This document shows, piece after piece, positions 16,206-25,558 of a stretch of 61,886 bases of DNA. Within the stretch, counting starts at the first letter, position 1; every line of letters starts with the position of its first letter. A program made the position numbers and the translations under genes. The stretch is from Bacteroidales bacterium (GTDB lineage Bacteria > Bacteroidota > Bacteroidia > Bacteroidales > UBA932), in NCBI GenBank assembly GCA_017615435.1, contig JAGAAF010000059.1, positions 1 through 61,886 on the forward strand. The letters run 5' to 3'. The notes under the pieces are model-generated. The model had not been told where the DNA came from. It made no database searches and worked only from the letters and a program-made list of their open reading frames with translations.

Positions 16206-17693
16206 CTAATTGTGGCGAATTCCGATGGTCTTCACCATCTCTTCGAAGTCCTCTTTGCCGTTTAGCGCCGCCGCTTTTGTCTGCGCCCTATAATTATATA
16301 TGGTATTAACGGAGTAGCGGAGCAGCGAGGCGATGTGCGCCGACTGATCCACTCCCAGCCTGATAAGGGCGAATATTCGAAGCTCGGTGTTCAGCTTCTC
16401 GCCCTTCTTCAGTTCGATGCGCGCCTCCGGCTCGAGCAGCGCGTTGAAGTCCTCGACGAAAGCGGGATAGAGCTGAAGGAAAGCGTTGTCGAACGCAGCG
16501 TAGAAAGCCTTGAGTTCCTCTTCCATCTGCTCGCGACCGAGATGCTTACGCAATTTGTCAAGGTAGCCGGAACTCATAGAGAGGAACAATGCGAGGAACT
16601 CTTCCTTCGCCGCGTTTGCCTCCGAAAGAGCCGCTATCGCCTCCTGCAATCTGCGGTGGTAACTTATCATCCTGAGAAGGATGAACACCAGCACTATGAC
16701 GAGAAGGGAAATCAGCAGCATAAGTATCGTACGCCTGTCGGACTCTTTTTTCAGCATTCCGGTGTAGGCCTTCTCGATAGCCGGAAGGTTCTGCGCGATC
16801 TGCACCGGGCGAAGCTTGGAGTTGTAGAACAACGCATCGTCGAGGGCCGCCTGGGTGTAACGGAACGCTCGGGCGATATCCCTGTCCATAATGCTGAGCG
16901 CGACGCAGTAGAGCGAAGCGTTGTCTTTGGTGGCGCTGCGGATATCGGCGATTGCAGACTTTATGTACCAGTGCACCTCTCCGTCCAGGTCACCCTGCTC
17001 ACGGCAGAGCACGCCCATATAGTATGCCGCTATCGCGTATTCGTGACTATCCTCCGGATAACGGGCAAGCATACCGGAGCCCACTTCTCCCGCCCCGATG
17101 TGGTTCCCCTGCTCGATAAGTTCCGTCAGGAGCATAGTCTGACGCAGGAAGTTCGATTCGGGCAAATACTCGATCAGGCGGCCGCGGTAGAAGCCCGCGC
17201 GCTCGTCCAGCACGCCGCCCACTCCCGGGTGATTGTACTCACGGAAGTCGCGGCAAAAACGTTGCTGATATTCGTACCAGAGGAACAACTGAGCGTCCGA
17301 GGTGAATTTCGACGTGTCGATACGCTCGGCTTCGGCCATACTCTCCGCATACCTTCCGGCGATGCAATGAAGCAACGCCTTGCGCAGCCTAGTCTCCGTC
17401 AAGAGGTCCTTGCGGCCCATCCTTACTGCCACCTGCTCCTGATTGTCCAGCGCTTCCAGCGCGCGGTCGTACTGGAAGGCATAGGCAAGGTCGTAGACCT
17501 GACCGTAGACATTGTAACGGAACTCGTCCGTGAGCGGACGGTCCGTGGCGAGGTCGTGTTCGACCGCCTGAATCCGGCGCTCGTGCGCGGCGGCATACTC
17601 CGCAGCCTTATTCAGAGTCTCATCCAGCTGAAGCAGGTCGGCATTCAGGTCGAATGCGGCCAGCGCAGCCAATATAACGAGTGTCTTTATCAT
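16206..17693 (-). CDS. DUF6377-type membrane regulator, likely controls the adjacent PUL
   Basis: A 495-residue protein with an N-terminal signal-like segment (1-18), a TPR-like helical sensor region (about 20-315), one transmembrane helix (about 323-342), a coiled coil (about 346-375) and a C-terminal DNA-binding part. Near residues 440-485 the run DQSAHIASLLRYSVNTIYNY looks like a LuxR-type helix-turn-helix. This order is that of the DUF6377 family, one-piece membrane regulators common beside SusCD loci in Bacteroidota. The start codon overlaps the uvrA stop (ATGA), so expression is coupled to the uvrA operon and not to the PUL it faces. Confidence 0.82.
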   Translation of the reverse strand: MIKTLVILAALAAFDLNADLLQLDETLNKAAEYAAAHERRIQAVEHDLATDRPLTDEFRYNVYGQVYDLAYAFQYDRALEALDNQEQVAVRMGRKDLLTETRLRKALLHCIAGRYAESMAEAERIDTSKFTSDAQLFLWYEYQQRFCRDFREYNHPGVGGVLDERAGFYRGRLIEYLPESNFLRQTMLLTELIEQGNHIGAGEVGSGMLARYPEDSHEYAIAAYYMGVLCREQGDLDGEVHWYIKSAIADIRSATKDNASLYCVALSIMDRDIARAFRYTQAALDDALFYNSKLRPVQIAQNLPAIEKAYTGMLKKESDRRTILMLLISLLVIVLVFILLRMISYHRRLQEAIAALSEANAAKEEFLALFLSMSSGYLDKLRKHLGREQMEEELKAFYAAFDNAFLQLYPAFVEDFNALLEPEARIELKKGEKLNTELRIFALIRLGVDQSAHIASLLRYSVNTIYNYRAQTKAAALNGKEDFEEMVKTIGIRHN

Positions 17694-20386
17694 AATACTT
17701 CCTTGAGGTAGCGGCCGGTGACGGACTTGGCGTCTTCAGCCAATTCTTCGGGCGTACCCTGTGCGACTATCTCGCCTCCCCTTCGGCCGCCTTCCGGGCC
17801 CATATCAATTATCCAATCCACGCTCTTCAGCACGTCCAGATTGTGTTCGATTATTATTACGGTGTTTCCCTGGTCGACCAACTTATGCAGCACTCCCATC
17901 AGGGTCTCGATATCCTGCGAATGAAGACCGGTAGTGGGTTCGTCGAGCATATAGAGAGTGTTCCCGGTCGACTTGCGGTACAGCTCGGCGGCGAGTTTCA
18001 TACGCTGGCTTTCGCCGCCCGAGAGGGTGAGGCTCGACTGGCCGAGGCGGATGTAGCCGAGGCCCACATCGAGCAAGGCCTTGAGCTTAGGCGAAATCTT
18101 CGGGTTGGACTTGAAGAACTCATACGCCTCGCTGACCTGCATTTCCAGCACGTCGTTGATGCTCTTGCCTTTATATCTGACGGCCAGGGTGTCCTCCTTG
18201 TAACGTTTCCCCGCGCATTCGTCGCAGACCACTGCAACAGGCGGCAGGAAGTTCATCTCGATTATCTTCACTCCTGCTCCTTTGCAGGCCTCGCAGCGTC
18301 CGCCTTCCACATTGAAGGAGAAACGGCCCGCCTTGAACCCGCGGACCTTGGCGTCCGGCGTCTGCTCGAAGAGCGCGCGGATATCGCCGAAGACGCCGGT
18401 GAAGGTCGCGGGGTTCGACCGCGGGCTGTGCCCTATCGGTGCCTGATCCACCTCGATCACCTTGTCTATATTCCCCGCACCGAAGATATGCCTGTACGGC
18501 AGAGCCTTCTGCTTTTTCAGCAGAGGCATCAAAGTCTCCAGCACGAGCGACGACTTGCCCGAGCCGGACACGCCGCTGATGCCTATCATACATCCGAGCG
18601 GGAAGGTGGCGTCCACATTCTTCAGATTGTTTCCGCTCGCTCCCTGCAGTTCTATCGTCTTGCCGTTGCCACGCCTGCGCTCCTGAGGAGTCTCCACGGC
18701 GCTGTGCACTTCCCTTGCCGGGCCGCTGTAGCATATCCGGCCGCCCTCTTCGCCCGCTCCCGGGCCCACGTCCACTATCCAGTCCGCCGCTTCCATCGTC
18801 TGCTCGTCGTGTTCAACCACTATCACGGTGTTGCCCTCGTCGCGCAGCTTCTTCAGCGAATCGATCAGCTTGCGGTTATCCCTCTGATGCAGGCCTATCG
18901 ACGGCTCGTCAAGGATGTAGATCACATTGACCAGCCTGGAACCGATCTGCGTCGCGAGCCTGATGCGCTGGCTTTCACCGCCGGAGAGCGACGATGAAGC
19001 GCGGTCGAGCGTGAGGTATTCCAGCCCCACGTCCACCAGGAAGCCCACGCGGTCCGTGAGTTCCTTGAGTATGTCGTGCGAAACAGCCTTGGCCTTGCCC
19101 TTCAGTTTGCCGGGCAGCGTGCCCAGCCATTTCTGGAGGTCCGAGATCTCCATCGCACTCACTTCGGCGATGGTCTTTCCGTCTATCTTGAAGTAGTTGG
19201 TCTCCTGCCTGAGGCGCGTGCCGTGGCAGACCGGGCATTCGACCTTTTCGTCGATATCGTCCAGCACTCCCGGCCACGTCGCGCTTTCGGCCAGACTACC
19301 CTCCCCTATCCTGAAGTACTCTTCCGATCCATAGACGAGCGTGCTGACCGCTTCGTCCGGGATAGTGCCTATGGGGTCGTAGAGCGAGAAGCCCATCTTG
19401 CGCGCTATCGAGCAGACCACGTCGAACTTGCGGTTCTCGCGCACCTTTCCCAGCGGCACGATCGCTCCTTCAGCGACGCTGACCGTCTTGTCCGGGATGA
19501 TGCTGTCCATATTCACGTCCACTATCATTCCGAGGCCCTTGCAGTGCGGGCAGCAGCCTTCGGGCGAGTTGAACGAGAACGTGTGCGGGGCCGGTTCCTG
19601 AAGCGAGATTCCGCTCTTCGGGTCCACCAGATGGCGGGAGAAGTGCCTGAGCTCGCCAGTTTCATAGTCCAGCACGGCCACGGAACCCTTGCCCAGACTC
19701 AGCGCAGTCTGCACGGAAGCGCGTATGCGCTGCAGGTCGCCCTCGCCGGGCTTCAGCTTATCCACGACAAGCTCCACGAAGTGGTTCTTGTAGCGGTCGA
19801 GTTCCTCCACTTCCGACAGGTCGGTGATCTCGTCGTCGATGCGCACCTGCTGGAAGCCTTTGCGGCGCAGGTTCTCAAAGAGATCGCGGTAATGGCCTTT
19901 GCGGCCGCGGACGAGGGGCGAGAGGAGGATGCACTTGACTCCGTCGTATTCCTTCAGGATGAGGTCCACTATCTGCGCGTCAGTGTAGCTGACCATCTCC
20001 TCGCCGGTAACGGGCGAATAAGCGGTGCTCGCACGGGCATAGAGCAGACGCAGGAAATCGTAGATCTCCGTGATCGTGCCCACGGTCGAGCGCGGGTTGG
20101 TGCCGGTAGTCTTCTGGCCGATCGCGATTATGGGGCTGATGCCCTCTATGCTCTCCACGGCCGGCTTTTCAAGTATGCCGATGAAGTGCTTGGCATACGG
20201 GGAAAGGGTGTTCAGGTAACGCCTCTGGCCTTCGGCATAGATGGTATCGAAGGCGAGCGAGGATTTGCCGGATCCGCTGAGGCCGGTAATGACGGTCATC
20301 TTGCGGCGCGGAATGTCCACGTCGATGTTCTTAAGATTGTTGGCTTTCGCCCCCCTTATCCTGATGAAATCCGGCTTGTCGGCCAT
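17690..20386 (-). CDS. uvrA: UvrA-family excinuclease ATPase subunit (paralog with reduced zinc module 1)
   Basis: An 898-residue protein with two ABC ATPase halves. First Walker [10 protein letters not shown] (35-43), first signature [12 protein letters not shown], second Walker [11 protein letters not shown]-terminal zinc module CEAC...CDEC, and second signature [12 protein letters not shown] are all present. It acts in nucleotide excision repair as the damage-recognition dimer. In the first zinc module only the second Cys pair (CPHC, just after TFSFNSPEG) remains; the place of the first CxxC reads LVDPKSGIS. It is also slightly shorter than the usual ~940 residues. These traits suggest a UvrA paralog, and a canonical copy may exist elsewhere in the genome. 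It lies directly between the CotH gene and the regulator gene. Confidence 0.92.
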   Translation of the reverse strand: MADKPDFIRIRGAKANNLKNIDVDIPRRKMTVITGLSGSGKSSLAFDTIYAEGQRRYLNTLSPYAKHFIGILEKPAVESIEGISPIIAIGQKTTGTNPRSTVGTITEIYDFLRLLYARASTAYSPVTGEEMVSYTDAQIVDLILKEYDGVKCILLSPLVRGRKGHYRDLFENLRRKGFQQVRIDDEITDLSEVEELDRYKNHFVELVVDKLKPGEGDLQRIRASVQTALSLGKGSVAVLDYETGELRHFSRHLVDPKSGISLQEPAPHTFSFNSPEGCCPHCKGLGMIVDVNMDSIIPDKTVSVAEGAIVPLGKVRENRKFDVVCSIARKMGFSLYDPIGTIPDEAVSTLVYGSEEYFRIGEGSLAESATWPGVLDDIDEKVECPVCHGTRLRQETNYFKIDGKTIAEVSAMEISDLQKWLGTLPGKLKGKAKAVSHDILKELTDRVGFLVDVGLEYLTLDRASSSLSGGESQRIRLATQIGSRLVNVIYILDEPSIGLHQRDNRKLIDSLKKLRDEGNTVIVVEHDEQTMEAADWIVDVGPGAGEEGGRICYSGPAREVHSAVETPQERRRGNGKTIELQGASGNNLKNVDATFPLGCMIGISGVSGSGKSSLVLETLMPLLKKQKALPYRHIFGAGNIDKVIEVDQAPIGHSPRSNPATFTGVFGDIRALFEQTPDAKVRGFKAGRFSFNVEGGRCEACKGAGVKIIEMNFLPPVAVVCDECAGKRYKEDTLAVRYKGKSINDVLEMQVSEAYEFFKSNPKISPKLKALLDVGLGYIRLGQSSLTLSGGESQRMKLAAELYRKSTGNTLYMLDEPTTGLHSQDIETLMGVLHKLVDQGNTVIIIEHNLDVLKSVDWIIDMGPEGGRRGGEIVAQGTPEELAEDAKSVTGRYLKEVL

Positions 20387-22027
20387 TTAAAGAGCGTTGA
20401 TATTGGTATTCATCCAGGAGAGACGCTTGCGGTAGTTCTCCTTCAGCCAGTCCACCTCGCCCTGATAAGAGCCGGTGACTTTGTACTGCGGCCAGTCGTA
20501 GGTGTTCAGCCTCTTCCACTTGTCGTGGTTGCGCTTCGGGGCGTCGCCCATATCCGCCACCATCACGTCTATCTGATCGTAGAATTTCTGGAAGTCCGGA
20601 TAGATTTCGTTCCAGCGGTCCTTCACCTTTTGGGTAAAGACCGGATCCATAAAGAGGCGGTAGTACCAGCCGTGGCCGTAGCCCCACATATTCTGGGTCT
20701 TGGTCCACCAGCCTTCCCACGGCTGCAGCCCGTCACCGTAGTAATCGCAGTTGCCCAGGCTGATGTCGAAGTCCCAGACGTGGTACATCTCCAGTTTTCC
20801 ACCCTTCTTCAGGGTGAGGAACGTACTCTTGCGGAGGTTGCCGTCCACATCCTTGGAGAATTCCTCCACTATGAAATAGTTGATGAAGGAATCCACGTCG
20901 ATATACTTGTCGTAGACCTTCTGGAATTCCTGGTTCCAGAGGGCGTCTTCGAAGTCCTTGAAGAATTGTTTGGCGAACTCCTGCTGTTCTGCAGTGGGGT
21001 ACTCCGGATCCTTGAACATCATAGGATGACCGTGTTCTGTCTGCCAGCAGACAGGCTCGTCCAAATTGGATTCTATCTCGAAGTACATATCTCCGCCTTC
21101 GACATCGATGTTGACTCTCTCAGGCGAGACTTTCTTATGCTCCACGAAATCGTACAGGCCCACATACTGTCCGTTGAAATAAACTTCCACGGGCACAGCC
21201 TTCGGAGTCCACGACATACCCAGGATCTTGCTGAGTTCGAAACACACGCGGTTGCGGAGCAGCGATTTGTCCACCCAGTTGGCCAGGAGGTTCCACGATT
21301 TGTCGTTGCTGAGATTGAAGATGCGTTCCTTCTCCTCGAGCTTGATCATATACGGGAGTTTCGGCTTGCCCCACGGGTCCCAGGTGCTGTTTCCCCTGCC
21401 CCTGATCTGCATCTTCCCCGTATACACATCGGTATCCCAATATTTGTGGTCGGGGTCACGGATTTCTATCGTTCCGGGCTTGTAATCCACTTTGCTGGTG
21501 ACAGCCTTGCCGTCGTCCGTCCTGAGATAGATGACGGGCAAATCCCTCACCTGATCCGGATCCGGCTTCACCACCGGGGGTTCTTCCTCAGACTTCTCCT
21601 TGTACCTCAGGAGCAGGTGATTGCCATTGCTCAGGCGCGCGTGGATTCCGCCGGTGGAGACATAGACATAGAACGGGAAGGCCGCTTCGTCTCTCTGGTA
21701 GAGATTACGCTTTACTCCGACCGGTTTGCCGCCGACCATATAATTGTCGTTCTGGTCGAAAGCTACCACTTTCGGAGAGGTTAAGGTGCAGTCCTCGAAA
21801 ACAAGGTCTTCAATATTCAGACGGACTACGGTGTCGTCTTCCAGCGTGATGCGAAGAGTGGTCGGGATAGCGGTGTACTGATAGTAAGTCATACCCGCCC
21901 TGTATGCCGCCAGGAATTCCTGGTAACCGGCAGGCTGCTCCTTGGGAGTAATGATATCCTCCTTCTCCTGGCAGGAGAAGAGAAGAAGCGAGGCCAGGGC
22001 CGCGGCTATGATTCGGAATCTTTTCAT
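20387..22027 (-). CDS. CotH-kinase family lipoprotein, long form
   Basis: A 546-residue lipoprotein (MKRFRI... lipobox LFSC, Cys19). The N-terminal ~150 residues form a beta-rich region not present in the second copy. Residues ~165-546 match the CotH atypical protein-kinase family: [55 protein letters not shown], and [13 protein letters not shown] with the metal-binding Asp. CotH phosphorylates spore-coat proteins in Bacillus; here the target is unknown. The start at 22027 was chosen for the lipoprotein signal. Its stop is immediately followed by the uvrA start. Confidence 0.88.
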   Translation of the reverse strand: MKRFRIIAAALASLLLFSCQEKEDIITPKEQPAGYQEFLAAYRAGMTYYQYTAIPTTLRITLEDDTVVRLNIEDLVFEDCTLTSPKVVAFDQNDNYMVGGKPVGVKRNLYQRDEAAFPFYVYVSTGGIHARLSNGNHLLLRYKEKSEEEPPVVKPDPDQVRDLPVIYLRTDDGKAVTSKVDYKPGTIEIRDPDHKYWDTDVYTGKMQIRGRGNSTWDPWGKPKLPYMIKLEEKERIFNLSNDKSWNLLANWVDKSLLRNRVCFELSKILGMSWTPKAVPVEVYFNGQYVGLYDFVEHKKVSPERVNIDVEGGDMYFEIESNLDEPVCWQTEHGHPMMFKDPEYPTAEQQEFAKQFFKDFEDALWNQEFQKVYDKYIDVDSFINYFIVEEFSKDVDGNLRKSTFLTLKKGGKLEMYHVWDFDISLGNCDYYGDGLQPWEGWWTKTQNMWGYGHGWYYRLFMDPVFTQKVKDRWNEIYPDFQKFYDQIDVMVADMGDAPKRNHDKWKRLNTYDWPQYKVTGSYQGEVDWLKENYRKRLSWMNTNINAL

Positions 22028-22095
22028 CGCAATAGAGCAAGGAGTTGCAATATAGTGATTTTTTGGCTTACTTTGGATAAAATATTTCTGCCGGT

Positions 22096-22944
22096 ATGTG
22101 GCTTTGGCTTGCACTCCTTTCCGCCCTGCTGCTTGGGTTCTACGACATCACCAAGAAACAGGCTCTCGCGAAGAACGGTCCCATCGAGGTTCTGTTCGCC
22201 GCCACAGCCATTTCCACTCTCCTGCTCTCCCCTTGTTTCTTCCTGTATTCCGGTCCCCTGCAGCATCATCTGATGCTGGTGGCGAAGGCCGTACTTGTGA
22301 GCGCGTCGTGGATCAGCGGTATGTACGCGCTGAAGCTTCTGCCGATCACGACCGTTTCACCGCTGAAGGCGACGCGCCCCTTCTTCGTGGTGCTGCTGTC
22401 GCTTCTTATCTTCGGGGAGAAACTGAACGCCCTGCAGTATGCGGGAGTCGCGCTCGCGCTGGCCTCGATCGCGCTGACGAGCTTCTCCGGGCGAAGGGAT
22501 CCCGCCGGACAGGGCGGCCGCAAAGGATACGTGGCAATCGCCGTGTCGATCGCGGCGGGCGTCGCGAGCGCGCTCTACGACAAGCACATTATGGTGCAGA
22601 TGCATCCGCTTTTCGTGCAGAGCTGGACTAATCTTTATATTACGGTTGTGGTCGGGCTGTATCTGTTGGTTATGCGCGGCGTTTCCCGTTCTTCCGCGAA
22701 ATTCCGCTGGGACTGGATACTCCTGCTCACGGCAGTGCTGATTACCGGAGCCGATATGGCCTACTTCTTCGCCCTGGGCAGCGAAGGCGCGCTCCTCTCG
22801 GTGATCAGCATCGTCCGCCGTGCGTCCGTGCTCGTCACCTTCGTCTTCGGCGCGCTCATCTTCAAGGAAAAAAATCTCGGCGGCAAGTCACTCGCGCTTG
22901 TCATCCTGCTCGCAGGTATGGTCTGCCTGATGCTCGGAACATAG
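22096..22944 (+). CDS. EamA/DMT-family transporter
   Basis: A 282-residue inner-membrane protein with about ten hydrophobic helices in two EamA-like halves. The first half ends around IALTSF (about 130) and the second repeats the fold (GALIFKEKNLGGKSLALVILLAG). Members export or exchange small metabolites, often amino acids or sugars; the substrate here is unknown. It is divergent from the CotH gene and 1 bp upstream of recO. Confidence 0.85.
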   Translation: MWLWLALLSALLLGFYDITKKQALAKNGPIEVLFAATAISTLLLSPCFFLYSGPLQHHLMLVAKAVLVSASWISGMYALKLLPITTVSPLKATRPFFVVLLSLLIFGEKLNALQYAGVALALASIALTSFSGRRDPAGQGGRKGYVAIAVSIAAGVASALYDKHIMVQMHPLFVQSWTNLYITVVVGLYLLVMRGVSRSSAKFRWDWILLLTAVLITGADMAYFFALGSEGALLSVISIVRRASVLVTFVFGALIFKEKNLGGKSLALVILLAGMVCLMLGT

Positions 22945-22945
22945 T

Positions 22946-23596
22946 ATGAAGCAGGCCCTGGAGTTCATAATTATCGGCACCACCAAAGTTGGGGAGAAGT
23001 CGCTGGTGCTGCACACCCTGAGCGCGGAGTACGGACGCCGCAGCTTCATAGTCAGCGTGTCGAAATCCTCTTCGATGGCTTTGTATCTTCCTCTTAACAT
23101 ACTCAGCGGCGAAGTGAGCGACAACCATCTTTCAGATTTGTGGAGAGTTTCCGGCTTGCGGGCGGAATATCCCCTTGCCGGCCTGCGCGGCGATGTCCGC
23201 AAGAATTCGATGAGTATGTTCCTCAGCGAGGTGCTCTTCAGGTGCCTTCGCGACGGAGAGTATTCACCAGATTTGTACGACTGGTGCCGTCAGAGCATCC
23301 TGACCCTCGACGCTCTGGGCGATGATTTCGCCAATTACCATCTGCTATGGTTGCTGGATCTCTGCGGAGTCCTGGGGTTCAGCCCCCGCCTCGAAGATAT
23401 TATGCCTTTCGCCGACGAGCACTTCGAAGACATCCGTCAGCTCCTGACTCTGGACCGCTCCTCGGCTCTTCTCCTCCCCCTCTCCGGCGCCCGCCGCTCC
23501 GACATCGCCGCCATCCTCCTCGATTATCTCAGTTACCACCTGGACACCAAACTGAACATCCGCTCCCTCGCCGTTTTGCGCGAACTCTACTCGTGA
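22946..23596 (+). CDS. recO: DNA repair protein RecO
   Basis: A 216-residue RecO with an N-terminal OB-fold (KQALEFIIIGTTKVGEKSLVLHTLS... GRRSFIV) and the helical C-terminal part ending in a typical LDYLSYHLDTKLNIRSLAVLRELY. RecO helps load RecA on SSB-covered gaps with RecR. The zinc-finger cysteines found in some RecO proteins are not present as a CxxC pair. It follows the DMT transporter with 1 bp between and is followed by a twin-hairpin element. Confidence 0.88.
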   Translation: MKQALEFIIIGTTKVGEKSLVLHTLSAEYGRRSFIVSVSKSSSMALYLPLNILSGEVSDNHLSDLWRVSGLRAEYPLAGLRGDVRKNSMSMFLSEVLFRCLRDGEYSPDLYDWCRQSILTLDALGDDFANYHLLWLLDLCGVLGFSPRLEDIMPFADEHFEDIRQLLTLDRSSALLLPLSGARRSDIAAILLDYLSYHLDTKLNIRSLAVLRELYS

Positions 23597-23635
23597 TTCT
23601 CCCGCCTGACCTTTAATTTTCCCTTCGGACCGTTA

Positions 23636-23714
23636 AAGGTGTCCCTGTTTTTGGGACACCTTAAGCAAATTACCCCCATTTTCGCGCAAGGTGTCCCATT
23701 TTTCGGGACACCTT
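23636..23714. repeat. 79-bp twin-hairpin element, copy A
   Basis: Two stem-loops, each with arms AAGGTGTCCC and GGGACACCTT (23636-23645/23653-23662 and 23688-23697/23705-23714) and 7-nt T-rich loops, flank a 25-nt spacer (23663-23687) with an ACCCCC core. The geometry 10-7-10-25-10-7-10 is identical to copy B at 32935. It lies between the convergent ends of recO and the second CotH gene, and may act as a two-way terminator. Confidence 0.9.
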
Positions 23715-23735
23715 GTACACTGGTTGCCGCTGCCG

Positions 23736-24974
23736 CTATTTATTAATGTTGGTGTTCATCCAGTCGAGGCGTTTGAGGTAGTTTTCCTTCAGCCAGTCGA
23801 CTTCGCCCTTGTAGGATCCGGTCACTTTGTAGTTGGGCCAGACATAGGTGTTCAGGATGTTCCACTTCTTGAAGTTACGGGCAGGGGCGGTGCCCATATC
23901 GGCGACCATAACGTCTATTTCGTCGTACAGAGCCCTGAACTCCGGATAGAGCTCATTCCAGCGCTCTTTCACGCGGGAAGCAAAGACGGGATCCAGGAAC
24001 AGGCGGAAATACCATCCGCGCCCGGGGCCGAATTGATTGTGGTTTCTGATCCACCAGCCCTCCCACGGCTGCAGCCCGTCGTCGTAGTAATCACAGTTTC
24101 CGAAGGTGATATCGAAATCCCAGAGGTGGTACATAACCAGTTTTCCTCCGTTCGTGAGGGTGAGGAAGGTGCTTTTTCGCAGGATTCCGTCGATATCTTT
24201 CGAGAACTCCTCCACCAGATAGTTGTTGATAAAGGAATCCATATCGATGTATTCGTCGTAGACCTTCTGATACTCCCCGGAATAGAGAGCGTCCTCGAAC
24301 TCTTTGAAGAACTGCTTCGCGTAAGCCAGCTGCTCTTCGCTCGGATGCTCCGGTTCCCTGAACATTATGGGGTGCCCCTGCTCGGTAGTCCAGCAGACCG
24401 GATTGTCCTGATTGTTCTCCATCTCGAAATAAAAGTCGCCGGCATTCACATTGATGTTCACCCTCTCGCTCGACACCTTCTTATGCTCGATAAAGTCGTA
24501 GAGCCCGATGTATTCGCCGTTCAGATAGACTTCCACAGGCACGGATTTCGGCGTCCACGACATACCCACAATTTTCGAGAGCTCGAAACAGACCCTGTTG
24601 CGAAGCAGCGACTTGTCCGTCCAGTTCGCCAGCAGGTTCCAGCTTCTGTCGAAGGACATTCCGAATATCCTTGCACTCTCGTTCAGTTTGATCATATACG
24701 GGAGTTTGGGCTTGTTCTCCGGATCCCAGGTCGTGTTGCCACGCCCGCGGATTTCCATCCCGGCGGTGAAAGTCTCGGTGTCCCAGTATTTATGCTTCGG
24801 ATCGCTGATTTCTATCGTTCCAGGTTTATATTCCGTCTTGCTCGTGACGGGCTGACCGTCGTCAGTGGTCAGACGAATCACCGGCAAAGTGTCCTTCGAC
24901 AACGGGTCGTCTTTCTCCCCGCAAGCAGACAGGAGAGAAAGGACAGAAATCACTATGATCCAGAGTTTTCTCAT
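23736..24974 (-). CDS. CotH-kinase family lipoprotein, short form
   Basis: A 412-residue lipoprotein (MRKLWI..., lipobox LSAC, Cys18), clearly paralogous to the gene at 20387-22027 over the whole kinase-like part ([57 protein letters not shown]) but without its extra N-terminal beta domain. The start at 24974 overlaps the rdgB stop in an ATGA. Its 3' end faces the twin-hairpin element. Function and target are unknown. Confidence 0.88.
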   Translation of the reverse strand: MRKLWIIVISVLSLLSACGEKDDPLSKDTLPVIRLTTDDGQPVTSKTEYKPGTIEISDPKHKYWDTETFTAGMEIRGRGNTTWDPENKPKLPYMIKLNESARIFGMSFDRSWNLLANWTDKSLLRNRVCFELSKIVGMSWTPKSVPVEVYLNGEYIGLYDFIEHKKVSSERVNINVNAGDFYFEMENNQDNPVCWTTEQGHPIMFREPEHPSEEQLAYAKQFFKEFEDALYSGEYQKVYDEYIDMDSFINNYLVEEFSKDIDGILRKSTFLTLTNGGKLVMYHLWDFDITFGNCDYYDDGLQPWEGWWIRNHNQFGPGRGWYFRLFLDPVFASRVKERWNELYPEFRALYDEIDVMVADMGTAPARNFKKWNILNTYVWPNYKVTGSYKGEVDWLKENYLKRLDWMNTNINK

Positions 24975-25558
24975 TTGGCGGCCAGCCATTCCGCCATCGC
25001 GCGCAAAGCCTGTCCACGATGGGAGATGGAGTTTTTGACCTCTTCGGGAAGTTCGGCGACAGTCCGGTCGGGATAAGCATCCGCGATGAAGACGGGATCG
25101 TAGCCAAAACCGCCGCAACCGGCTTTCTGCAAGGCTATGCGGCCTTCCATCACGCCCTCGAAGAAGTGCTTTTCGCCGTTCAGGATAAGCGTGACCACGC
25201 TGCGGAAGCGCGCGGTGCGGGGCGCGGCGGGGCCGAGTTTGGCGAGCTCGGCGAGGAGCTTGTTCATATTGTCATCGAAGCAGCAACCCTCGCCGGCGTA
25301 GCGAGCCGTAAACGCGCCCGGCGCGCCGCCCAGCGCGTCCACCTCAAGGCCAGTGTCGTCCGCAAAGCAATCCAGTCCGGTGCGGTTATAAATAAACTCC
25401 GCCTTCAGAATGCTGTTGTCTTCCAGTGTCAGGCCAGTTTCTTCGACATCCTCGGTCACACCTGCCTGAGCCGAGCTCAGCAGTTCAAACGAAGGACCCA
25501 GGATCTCGGAAGCCTCGCGAAGCTTCCCCTTATTTCCAGTAGCAAAAACTAATTTCAT
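24971..25558 (-). CDS. rdgB: RdgB/HAM1 family non-canonical purine NTP pyrophosphatase
   Basis: A 195-residue enzyme that hydrolyses ITP, dITP and XTP to monophosphates, keeping them out of DNA and RNA. The N-terminal TGNKGK (7-12), the ADDTGLEVDALGGAPG segment with Asp67/Asp68, the GFGYDPVF motif and the C-terminal SHRGQAL are all present. The ATG overlaps the stop of the protease gene (ATGA), and its own stop overlaps the CotH start in the same way. Confidence 0.95.
   Translation of the reverse strand: MKLVFATGNKGKLREASEILGPSFELLSSAQAGVTEDVEETGLTLEDNSILKAEFIYNRTGLDCFADDTGLEVDALGGAPGAFTARYAGEGCCFDDNMNKLLAELAKLGPAAPRTARFRSVVTLILNGEKHFFEGVMEGRIALQKAGCGGFGYDPVFIADAYPDRTVAELPEEVKNSISHRGQALRAMAEWLAAK

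Noticed and set aside
19076..21784. 902-codon plus-strand open frame
   Set aside because: It is antisense to uvrA and the CotH gene and shows the same shadow-type composition.
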